DNA from: CAYLNH01 sp964384625
GTDB taxonomy: Bacteria > Verrucomicrobiota > Lentisphaeria > JABSQK01
Direction: 5' to 3'
DNA: 6,004 nucleotides
Assembly (NCBI GenBank): GCA_964384625.1
Contig: CAYLNH010000357.1
Coordinates: forward strand, 1 to 6,004
Shown piece by piece: positions 1 to 6,004 of the stretch. Below the pieces are notes generated by a model. That model saw nothing but the letters and a program-made list of their open reading frames with translations, had not been told where the DNA came from and did no database searches. A program made the translations under genes and the position numbers. Numbering within the stretch: position 1 is the stretch's first letter; each line of letters opens with the position of its first letter.

Positions 1-134
1 GCGTTGTAGTAGGCCCTGCCGTGTTAGCGGCTATAGTTTTTTTGGAAATGCTATAATGCCCCGCCGCAGTGATCGAAACGCTCCCGCCAACGGCTACCGC
101 GCCATGCCGCCGGCATTCCCCGCGCAAACACAGC

Positions 135-159
135 CGAGCCCGGCATGAAGCCGGGCTCG
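135..159 (-). terminator. Candidate terminator hairpin after the giant gene
   Basis: CGAGCCCGGC (135-144) and GCCGGGCTCG (150-159) form a perfect 10-bp GC-rich stem with a 5-base loop. On the minus strand the hairpin starts 28 bases after the stop codon, the usual place for a terminator. The sequence after the stem is only modestly T-rich (GCTGTGTTTG) and lacks a proper U-tract, so it is not a textbook intrinsic terminator. It could instead be a dispersed palindromic (REP-like) element or an mRNA 3'-end stabiliser. Confidence 0.45.
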
Positions 160-187
160 ACCAGGTGGGGTGCATCGGAGGGGAAAA

Positions 188-3100
188 CTACGCTGTCGGC
201 AGCAGCCGTTTGCCGGCGATCGGCAACGCTGTCAGGACAACGCCGATGACGATGCAGACCAACCAGTTCAGGTAGCGTGAGGTCTCGGCAATCGGGTCGG
301 CATCGAACGACACCGACATGTGGGCATTCGGCTCTACCTGCAGCGGGCGGTCGAAGGTAACCAGTTTGCCGCGCAGCGGCATCTGGATGGACAACTGCCC
401 TGCCCCGCTCTGGGCGGCTTCCTGGGCGGCGATGATCCGCTCCGTGATACGATCCAGGTTCTTGCTGTCGTTCTTGCTCAGCGAGTTCTGGATCCGTTGC
501 GCATCCTCCGGGCTGAAGCGATCGCCCAGATCACGGTACGGCTTAGCGCCTTCCACGCGCCCGCCCCCGTGCTGCTCACGCAGTCGGCCGCGGCGCCCAA
601 CCAGGCCGACAATCGCCTGCTGCCGAATCAACCCGTGCAATTGCACGCGGGCATCCTCATTCAGATTCGGATCTGCAAAGGAGTAGTTGTATGCGTTCAG
701 CAACGCACGTTTGGCTTCCTTCTGTTTGCCTTCAACAGCGTATTGGTTGCCGGCCGCCTGGAAGCGTTCAGCCTGTTTCAGATTCGCATGGTTATGGGCG
801 CTGACCTTCTCTTCGTAGGCCTGCAGGCCATAGTGGATGACGGGCACATCGCCCTGCGGTTCATGCAGCGTCAGGTTGCCTTCGAAGTCGTCGTAGTCGA
901 ACTCCTCCGGCAAATAGAAACGCCACTGGATCTGCTTGAGCGGCAGATCGAACTGCGGCAATTCAAACGTCCGGCGTGCCGTGCGCGCAACCGCCGGCGT
1001 CACATAGATCAAGTCGATGCTGACTTCGCTCTGTGACGCACCGCCCAGCTGCAGCGGAATCAGCAGCACTTTGCCGTCGTCAGATTTCGACAGGCGGGCC
1101 GCCTGCTGATTCACCAGCAGCGACCACACTTCGGCCCCGGCCGGCAATTGAACGCCGAGATAGCGGCGGTCGTTGACGCGCAGCCGCAGACGCAGTTGAT
1201 TCAGCGTTTCGAGACTGCGGGTAACGACCGTGGAGATCTCTGAGCTGAGCACATCGGCGTCCAATTGGTCGGCCGCGCCGTGCCGGCGCGCGCGCAGCGA
1301 CAACTCGTAGCGCCCCGTCAGACTGCGGAAACAGAATGCCGCGGAAGACAGGTCCTGCCGACCGAAACCGCTGACCCGCCGGGCGTCGGCGGGCTGCAGC
1401 GCCTCGCCCTGCGACTCGACCGCCAACTCCACACGTTCATTGGCGAAGACCGCAACGTAACCGCGCTGCAGATGCACATCGAGCATCTCAACGGGCTGCA
1501 GCGGCACCCGACCTTCACGGCGATCAAACCGTGTCTCATAACTGATGGTCAGCGGGTACCGCCGTTCGAACCATTTGCGTTCCAGTTCCACGCGCCAGAC
1601 GCCCGGGCTTTCCTCGTCCTGCCGCGCGATCTCCGGTCCGTTAATCTGCAGGCCGACGATATCTTTCGGCAGCCGCAGGCGCAGGACTTTCGTACCGGCA
1701 TTGTGCATCCGGTAGCAGGCACGATAGCGATGGCGGACAACACCCTCGCTGATGCGCACATGATGCAGAAAGTCCACGTTAATCCGCGGCTTCACCACCT
1801 CCGTGGTGATGGTCATGCGCCAATCAGGTTTGAGCAGTTTGTAGCCGACCTGCCCGCGCCGCTCGCCCAGAATGGCAGCCGGCAGCGCACTGACCCCGGC
1901 GGTCTTCGTCTTGTCCACGGAGAGCCGCACGCTTTGGTCGGCTGACAAGGTGAGTGTGCCGGTGTGCCGCATCACGTCTTTGACGTGGACGCGCGGCACA
2001 GTGATGGTGGACGGCAGATCCGCCACCGGTCGGCTCATGGCGAGCATCAGCTTGACGGTGCCTTTGATCTTGCCCCGCAAATGCGCCCGGATTGTCCGCT
2101 TGCCATCCTTCTGGTCATCATCCCAATGACTCAGCTCCGGCGCCGTCAATGCATCGATATCGTACCCGTCGGGCACCGTCAATTCGAACGCGAACACGCC
2201 GGCCCGGTTGATGGTCACCGCCAAAGAGGCGTTGTAGACCAGGCGGTCGTCGGCCACCGTAAAGACGGCCGTTTCCATGACCCGCAATTCCGGCAGGACA
2301 GGCTGGGTCTGCACGGTCACCTGAGGTCTCTCCCGGGTGACCCGATATGCCGCGCGTACGCCTTCTTTGGACACGCCCTGCAACGCCGCCGCACCAGCCG
2401 TACGCACGAAGTCCGCTACGTTCAGACGCTGCAGATCGCTCTGTGCGGTCAGCGTCACGGACGGCGTCACGGCGACGCCGACCATGGCCCGCTGATGTTC
2501 AGCGTTCCGCACGACCGGCAGACTGAGAACGACGTTCGCCGGCGGCGCCGATGCCGCAACCTGCGTCTTGATAAACAGCTCTTTGTCACCGGTGATCGGC
2601 ACAGCGAACTTGATCTCCAACGCGTGCGTTTTCGGATCGAAGCGCCAGCCGCCGACGTCCGCGCCGTCCACCCCGGTAACCGTCGAGTTCTCGGGGATGA
2701 CGATCTGCAGTTGTTTCAGTTCGCCCTGCACAACCTTGAGCAGGATGCGATGCCGCCCCTCGGTCGAACCGGCATCAAAGCGGAAGAGGTTGATCAACTG
2801 CGCATAGAGCACGGTCTGTTCCAGACTTGTCTTCCGCGCTCGCGGGCGCCAACTGAAAGCGGCCGGCTCGCCGGGACTGAACACGGCTGTGGCCGTCGTG
2901 CTGTCTTTCCGTTCGTCCACGGCAAAGAGCAAAGCCGACGGCGACTCAATGTGCTGGCCGGCATGCGGCACCCGCAGGTTGACACTGTTCGTCAAGGCCG
3001 GCGGCAGCGGCACGGAGAACGCCCGGGCGCCGACGCGGTCGGCCGGCGCCAATAGTGTCAGGAACCGCACCTGCACATCCCACTCAGGTTTCGAGGCGTT

Positions 3101-6004
3101 GTTCGGCGAATCGTAATCCGGGTCCGGCACGAGGTAGTAGGCGTCCCGGCGCTTGTCGATTTTGAAGCCGCCGTCTTTCGGTTTGATCTCCATCAGAATG
3201 GCGTCTGCCGGCAGGAGCTTTACTTCCATGTCCTCCTTCAGCTTGACGCGCATTTTCAGGAGAATCCCGAGACCATCCTTTTCCGCGTTCAGCTCGCCTT
3301 CCAGCGCCTGCAGGATTACCGGCGGCTTCGGTGCCGGCTTCGGGTCATCGCCACGGACGTTGCCGACGAATCCAAGGAAGCAGGCGATGGCCAGCAATAC
3401 TGCCGCTTGTCGAACGTACCGGATGGAACGTGTCAAGCGATACAACAGCAGACCGACAATCACGGCCGGCGCTCCCCACGTGAGCAGATGCTTGAGCACG
3501 GCCACCGTATGCGGGAATTGCCCCACGGACCAGATGCCGGCCGCAATCGCGACACAGGTCGGCAGCGGCCGCCAACGTTTTGGCACGAACCAGGACGCAA
3601 TCGCCGCGGTCGCCGCCACACCGAGGACAATCCACGTCCACGGCATCACCGCAAAGCAACGCCAGAGCGGCAGCACCCGCGCTTCAAGAAACAGGCCCGA
3701 CGACTCCGACAACGATGCTGCCTGCGTATAGGTCAGTGTCTGCATCGCCGCCAGACCGGTGGTCGATTGGTTAAAGTCCCCGTGAAAGGCACCCAGCAAA
3801 CCGATGATCATCAGGGCGAAGGCAACGCCCCCAACCAACGTCGGCACAACCAGCGAACGCCGAACAAAGAAGACGGTGAGCAGGATCACCAGCATGATGC
3901 CGCCGGCAAGGAAACTTCCGTGCAACTGCTGCCAACGCTCGAAGCCCAATTGCCAGGCGGTCTTCACCAGATGCAGCGTCGGGCTGACGGCGTGGACCGG
4001 ATCGCGCCGGGCCACGACGCGCATCCCTTTGCTGTCGGCCAGCGGGAAGACAACCCAGTTGCCGTTGAGATGGACCTGCCAATCCGCAAACGTCGACTTG
4101 GCGTAGGACTTGGGCGCGTCCAGGCGGAACTGCCCGCCCCACGTCAGATCGCCGTGGGTCTGGCCGTATTCCAGCTCGACGGTCAACGGCTGGTTCGGAT
4201 TGCGATAGCGTTTGAGCGGAACCATCAGGACCCCCTTCTCCTCATCCACCCGGGCCCGCACTTCGACCAACTCCTCACGGTCGCCGGCGCCGTAGACGAG
4301 ACGAGTTGTCAGGTATGTCGTGTTCTCCGGCAACGCCAGGGTCAGGTATTGGCTGTTGAGGTTTTTCACTTTGTAGCGAATACGGGTGACCGATTGTGTT
4401 TCGCGATTTTTGTTGACGTTCACTTCGGTACGCAGTTGAGTCACTTCCACCAATACGGGCAGCGAGCTTTGCCAGGGAAACATCCGTACGGTCTGCCGCA
4501 GGCTGTGCGGGGCGTCAACGTATTTGTAGCAGCCGAGGATCGGCGCGTTCACGAGTAGTCGGTAGTTGGCCGGGACCTCCTCGGGGTCGATGGTAAGGAG
4601 GTGTTTATCCGCGTCCTTCGCCGCGCCCAGTTCCAGATTCAGGTTGCTGGCGACGACAACGTAGCCGCCATGCGTTTCGACGCCTTGACACTGCACCGCG
4701 CCGAGGACGAGTTCATCCCCGGCCCTGTACGGCTGCGTATAGTTGATCCCGAGATTGTAATCGCCCTGCACACGGCGCCGGAGTTTCACCGTCCAGACGT
4801 CATCCTGATTCTGCCAGCGCAGCACATCGCTGCCGACGAACTCGACGTTCTTCAATGTTGCCGGGATGCGGAACTGCAGTTCATCGACGGGTGCACCGGA
4901 GATGAGGTAATTGACCACGACGCAGCCGTAGGCAACGCCTTCACCGAGGGAGATCAGGTGAAAGGCCTCAGTCAGGATCGCGGCCTCTTCCTTACCGGCC
5001 TTGAGTTTGAGCGCCCAGGACGGCTCGCGAAAGCGATAGGCCACCTGTGCATTGGCCACACGCATGGGGATGGAACCGGTATGGACTTCGCGCAATGCGT
5101 CGACCGTCGGGCTGTTCAGTTTTACGCCGCGATCGGGAACGAGTACGAGATAGCCGCGTTGATTTTTGGCGCCGACGACGCTGATGCCGGGGATCGCATG
5201 TTCCGCGCCCAACGGGCCGCGACCCAACTCCAGACGCAACGCGACCGTCGTCCGGCCGCGAACGGGTTTGGTGAAATTGACGGCGAGAATTTTCTTGCCG
5301 TCCTGCGGGTCGCCGACGTGATAATCGTCAATCCCATTACCGGTCACGTTTGCCACCAGCAGGTTCGGCGGGAGCTCGATCTGCAGTTGCCGCACGCCGG
5401 CATCCCGGATATCCAGCTCCAACTCGGCGGCGATGGCGAGGTCGTCTTCTTTGACCTGCATCACCAGACGCTGGACCACATCGTACGACGGCACGATCTC
5501 CGAGAGCTGCAGCTGCATGCGGTAGTTCGAGGCGACGAAGGTGTAGTAGAACGCCTTGCTCTGCGGCACGGCGCGTTTGCCGCCCTTCGGCAACGTCCGC
5601 CGCGGGAAGGCGGCCGCATCAATCTGCGCCAGGTCCGACGTCTGCCGCACCACCAGTTGAATGGTGCTGTCGGTACCGACCACAACGGCGCCACCCGAAC
5701 GGATCACGTCCTGCGGCACAATCACCGGTACATCCACGGTCGCCGGCAACTCGCCAAGGATCATCTCGGAACGGACGCAGAGCGCGTATGATTTGGTTTG
5801 CGGCTGGTTGAGGACGACATGCAGTTCCTGCTTCTTGCCGTCGGTCACCAGTTTCCAGTCCTGGATGAACTCGCCTTTGACGTCGGTCACGCGCAGGTCT
5901 TCCGGCACAACAAAACGGAAGGACGCGGTCTCGCCCTGGGAGATGTTGAAACGGATCTTCCAATGTAGCGGGATGGGGGCATTCGTTGCAACCAGTTTGA
6001 AATT
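188..6004 (-). CDS. Giant membrane-anchored beta-repeat protein of unknown function, 5' end outside window
   Basis: One uninterrupted minus-strand frame of 1,938 codons ends at TAG (188-190). It stays open to the right edge: codons 6004-5909 read NFKLVATNAPIPLHWK and onward into the same beta pattern. The in-frame GTG at 5908 is therefore an internal valine (FVVPEDL), not the start. No start codon or ribosome binding site is visible. Domain order: beta modules 1-657, six membrane helices 698-881, Pro-rich linker 888-895, beta domain 896-1052, beta modules 1053-1718, helical TPR-like region 1732-1867, short beta segment 1870-1902, membrane helix 1912-1930, then a basic tail ending GKRLLPTA. 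I see no catalytic motif and recognise no named family. An envelope scaffold, adhesion or surface-assembly role is inference from architecture only. The coding call is very secure because of length, consistent composition and colinear internal homology. Function is unknown. Confidence 0.97.
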   Translation of the reverse strand, partial: NFKLVATNAPIPLHWKIRFNISQGETASFRFVVPEDLRVTDVKGEFIQDWKLVTDGKKQELHVVLNQPQTKSYALCVRSEMILGELPATVDVPVIVPQDVIRSGGAVVVGTDSTIQLVVRQTSDLAQIDAAAFPRRTLPKGGKRAVPQSKAFYYTFVASNYRMQLQLSEIVPSYDVVQRLVMQVKEDDLAIAAELELDIRDAGVRQLQIELPPNLLVANVTGNGIDDYHVGDPQDGKKILAVNFTKPVRGRTTVALRLELGRGPLGAEHAIPGISVVGAKNQRGYLVLVPDRGVKLNSPTVDALREVHTGSIPMRVANAQVAYRFREPSWALKLKAGKEEAAILTEAFHLISLGEGVAYGCVVVNYLISGAPVDELQFRIPATLKNVEFVGSDVLRWQNQDDVWTVKLRRRVQGDYNLGINYTQPYRAGDELVLGAVQCQGVETHGGYVVVASNLNLELGAAKDADKHLLTIDPEEVPANYRLLVNAPILGCYKYVDAPHSLRQTVRMFPWQSSLPVLVEVTQLRTEVNVNKNRETQSVTRIRYKVKNLNSQYLTLALPENTTYLTTRLVYGAGDREELVEVRARVDEEKGVLMVPLKRYRNPNQPLTVELEYGQTHGDLTWGGQFRLDAPKSYAKSTFADWQVHLNGNWVVFPLADSKGMRVVARRDPVHAVSPTLHLVKTAWQLGFERWQQLHGSFLAGGIMLVILLTVFFVRRSLVVPTLVGGVAFALMIIGLLGAFHGDFNQSTTGLAAMQTLTYTQAASLSESSGLFLEARVLPLWRCFAVMPWTWIVLGVAATAAIASWFVPKRWRPLPTCVAIAAGIWSVGQFPHTVAVLKHLLTWGAPAVIVGLLLYRLTRSIRYVRQAAVLLAIACFLGFVGNVRGDDPKPAPKPPVILQALEGELNAEKDGLGILLKMRVKLKEDMEVKLLPADAILMEIKPKDGGFKIDKRRDAYYLVPDPDYDSPNNASKPEWDVQVRFLTLLAPADRVGARAFSVPLPPALTNSVNLRVPHAGQHIESPSALLFAVDERKDSTTATAVFSPGEPAAFSWRPRARKTSLEQTVLYAQLINLFRFDAGSTEGRHRILLKVVQGELKQLQIVIPENSTVTGVDGADVGGWRFDPKTHALEIKFAVPITGDKELFIKTQVAASAPPANVVLSLPVVRNAEHQRAMVGVAVTPSVTLTAQSDLQRLNVADFVRTAGAAALQGVSKEGVRAAYRVTRERPQVTVQTQPVLPELRVMETAVFTVADDRLVYNASLAVTINRAGVFAFELTVPDGYDIDALTAPELSHWDDDQKDGKRTIRAHLRGKIKGTVKLMLAMSRPVADLPSTITVPRVHVKDVMRHTGTLTLSADQSVRLSVDKTKTAGVSALPAAILGERRGQVGYKLLKPDWRMTITTEVVKPRINVDFLHHVRISEGVVRHRYRACYRMHNAGTKVLRLRLPKDIVGLQINGPEIARQDEESPGVWRVELERKWFERRYPLTISYETRFDRREGRVPLQPVEMLDVHLQRGYVAVFANERVELAVESQGEALQPADARRVSGFGRQDLSSAAFCFRSLTGRYELSLRARRHGAADQLDADVLSSEISTVVTRSLETLNQLRLRLRVNDRRYLGVQLPAGAEVWSLLVNQQAARLSKSDDGKVLLIPLQLGGASQSEVSIDLIYVTPAVARTARRTFELPQFDLPLKQIQWRFYLPEEFDYDDFEGNLTLHEPQGDVPVIHYGLQAYEEKVSAHNHANLKQAERFQAAGNQYAVEGKQKEAKRALLNAYNYSFADPNLNEDARVQLHGLIRQQAIVGLVGRRGRLREQHGGGRVEGAKPYRDLGDRFSPEDAQRIQNSLSKNDSKNLDRITERIIAAQEAAQSGAGQLSIQMPLRGKLVTFDRPLQVEPNAHMSVSFDADPIAETSRYLNWLVCIVIGVVLTALPIAGKRLLPTA
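215..397 (-). other. Short beta segment and C-terminal membrane anchor
   Basis: Residues 1870-1902 hold QLSIQMPLRGKLVTFDRPLQ and a following MSVSFDAD strand, a compact beta segment next to the membrane. Residues 1912-1930 (NWLVCIVIGVVLTALPIAG) form a clear hydrophobic helix of membrane-spanning length. The tail GKRLLPTA is basic, which predicts a cytoplasmic C-terminus of about eight residues. This agrees with an extracytoplasmic second half. The helix is not followed by an LPXTG or PEP-CTERM type sorting signal; the protein appears to be anchored by the helix itself. Confidence 0.8.
404..811 (-). other. Helical TPR-like region near the C-terminus
   Basis: Residues 1732-1867 switch from beta pattern to helix-forming composition rich in Ala, Gln, Glu, Lys and Arg. 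About 1741-1777 (KQAERFQAAGNQYAVEGKQK and onward to NAYNYSFADPN) fits the spacing of a single tetratricopeptide unit: small residue, Gly, Tyr, Gly, Ala, Ala, Pro. It is followed by NEDARVQLHGLIRQQAIVGL (1782-1801), a Gly/Arg-rich turn, and a last predicted helix near 1832-1867. A single degenerate TPR is weak evidence, and a simple helical spacer is the main alternative. The segment has no equivalent after module d1, where the membrane cluster comes instead. It should sit outside the membrane, just ahead of the anchor, and may mediate protein-protein contact (inference). Confidence 0.5.
851..2848 (-). repeat. Protein-level repeat copy 2: beta modules a2-b2-c2-d2
   Basis: Residues 1053-1718 repeat the order of copy 1: a2 about 1053-1207, b2 1215-1367, c2 1385-1547 and d2 1556-1718. 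Ungapped matches by eye: QGETASFRFVVPEDLRVTDV (23-42) against QGELKQLQIVIPENSTVTGV (1093-1112) share 9 of 20 residues. Residues 184-204 against 1250-1270 share 9 of 21, both ending AGV. Residues 321-357 against 1386-1422 share 9 of 37, including Y, P, W and the final EGV. In d1/d2, QYLTLALP pairs with RYLGVQLP. The offsets are 1070, 1066, 1065 and 1062 residues. Module c2 has the clearest GYV strand, QRGYVAVFAN (1513-1522). The copies are too diverged for a recent duplication. Confidence 0.75.
2849..3349 (-). other. Linker and extra beta domain opening the second half
   Basis: Directly after membrane helix 6 comes DDPKPAPKPP (886-895), a Pro/Lys-rich flexible linker. A beta-rich domain follows at about 896-1052, starting VILQALEGELNAEK. 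It has strands around LLPADAILMEIKP (930-942) and DAYYLVPDPD (954-963), and a stretch VRFLTLLAPADRVG leading to FSVPLPPALTNSVNLRVP (996-1013). The charged beginning and the VPLPPA...LRVP ending make it look different from modules a to d. No counterpart is visible ahead of module a1, but that region would lie past the right edge. I infer an extracytoplasmic domain of unknown function. From memory, similar strings open large uncharacterised planctomycete proteins; I could not verify this. Confidence 0.6.
3362..3913 (-). other. Six-helix membrane cluster in the middle of the protein
   Basis: Residues 698-881 contain six hydrophobic segments: about 698-714, 718-740, 786-807, 814-830, 840-855 and 867-881. 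Basic residues cluster in alternate connectors: RR at 715-716, KRWR at 809-812 and RLTRSIRYVR at 856-865. The other connectors have few: the 741-785 loop is rich in Ser/Thr/Gln and the 831-839 loop is short. By the positive-inside rule this gives three hairpins with cytoplasmic turns. With an even number of crossings, both flanking beta halves lie outside the cytoplasmic membrane. Helices 4 and 6 are short and could be called differently by a predictor. I see no conserved charged or catalytic residues within the helices that would suggest a transporter or enzyme. Confidence 0.8.
4034..6004 (-). repeat. Protein-level repeat copy 1: beta modules a1-b1-c1-d1
   Basis: Residues 1-657 form four successive beta-rich modules: a1 about 1-136, b1 152-312, c1 321-477 and d1 481-657. 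Modules a1, b1 and c1 each contain an (I/V/L)P motif, then an alternating hydrophobic strand, a Gly and usually an aromatic near +19. An example is VPEDLRVTDVKGEFIQDW. A Gly-rich strand follows: NQRGYLVLVP at 281 and THGGYVVVAS at 444. Module d1 lacks the GYV strand but keeps the LP motif (LALPENTTYL). The copy ends just before the membrane cluster. Each module matches the same-letter module of copy 2. The left end of a1 is cut by the window edge. Module boundaries are approximate, read by eye. The fold is presumed to be a beta-sandwich, but this is not demonstrated. Confidence 0.75.

Noticed and set aside
18..43. GCCG/CGGC stem followed by seven T's (37-43) as a plus-strand terminator
   Set aside because: The stem is only 4 bp and is separated from the T-run by five bases. 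No plus-strand gene end is visible in the window.
43..57. TATAAT at 52-57 as a plus-strand promoter
   Set aside because: There is no acceptable -35 box 16-18 bases upstream, and transcription would run only into the antisense of the giant gene.
50..78. Minus-strand promoter with TTTCGA (complement of 73-78) and TATAGC (complement of 50-55), spacer 17
   Set aside because: Spacing is ideal and it would suit a downstream gene off the left edge, but the -35 box matches only three of six bases. One such match is expected by chance. GCTATA at 30-35 and 50-55 is a direct repeat too short to interpret.
69..275. Small plus-strand frame starting ATCGAAACG across the left non-coding region
   Set aside because: It overlaps the end of the real gene, has no ribosome binding site, and spans the hairpin. 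Its composition looks like random GC-rich sequence.
3362..3913. Reading the window as two separate adjacent genes divided at the membrane cluster
   Set aside because: There is no stop codon, ATG or ribosome binding site at the junction, and the frame is continuous. The fusion idea is kept as evolutionary history, not as the annotation.
320..5791. A chain of long open plus-strand frames (320-1036, 1265-1945, 1964-3055, 3407-4558, 4601-5791) opposite the giant gene
   Set aside because: All five lie in the same frame, exactly in register with the antisense codons. That frame stays open because the real gene seldom uses TTA, CTA and TCA, whose complements are stops. The translations are rich in R, Q, H, D and G with no domain pattern.
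1318..5963. Shorter minus-strand frames inside the giant gene (for example 1318-1539, 3345-3659, 3771-4142, 5619-5963)
   Set aside because: They are out-of-frame shadows rich in Arg, Ala, Gly and Ser. The continuous main frame has uniform domain structure through all of them, with no sign of a frameshift.

Overview
The window is almost entirely one giant protein-coding gene on the minus strand. It runs from beyond the right edge (6004) to a TAG stop at 188-190. At least 1,938 residues are visible, and the true N-terminus lies outside the window. Residue numbers below count from the first in-frame codon at 6004-6002. I recognise no named family, and no catalytic motif is evident. What can be read is the architecture: beta-strand-rich repeated modules, a cluster of six predicted membrane helices in the middle, a second set of beta modules, a short helical TPR-like stretch and a C-terminal membrane anchor.

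Right to left (gene order): 6004-4034 holds beta modules a1, b1, c1 and d1. 3913-3362 holds six membrane helices, with basic residues where the positive-inside rule expects cytoplasmic loops. 3349-2849 holds a proline-rich linker and a distinct beta domain. 2848-851 holds modules a2, b2, c2 and d2. 811-404 holds a helical TPR-like region, 397-299 a short beta segment and 271-215 the terminal anchor. Modules a1-d1 align with a2-d2 in the same order at a nearly constant offset of about 1,062-1,070 residues. The protein therefore looks like an ancient tandem duplication or gene fusion. The predicted topology puts both halves outside the cytoplasmic membrane.

The remaining 187 bases at the left are non-coding as far as I can see. 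They contain a perfect 10-bp hairpin 28 bases after the stop, a plausible terminator or dispersed palindrome.

Organism: the DNA is GC-rich with bacterial gene density. Very large anchored beta-repeat proteins with LP...G...W and QRGYV-type motifs are, from memory, typical of uncharacterised proteins of the PVC group (Planctomycetota, Lentisphaerota, Verrucomicrobiota). That is a weak inference; no marker gene is present. No second gene is visible, so operon context and function cannot be read.
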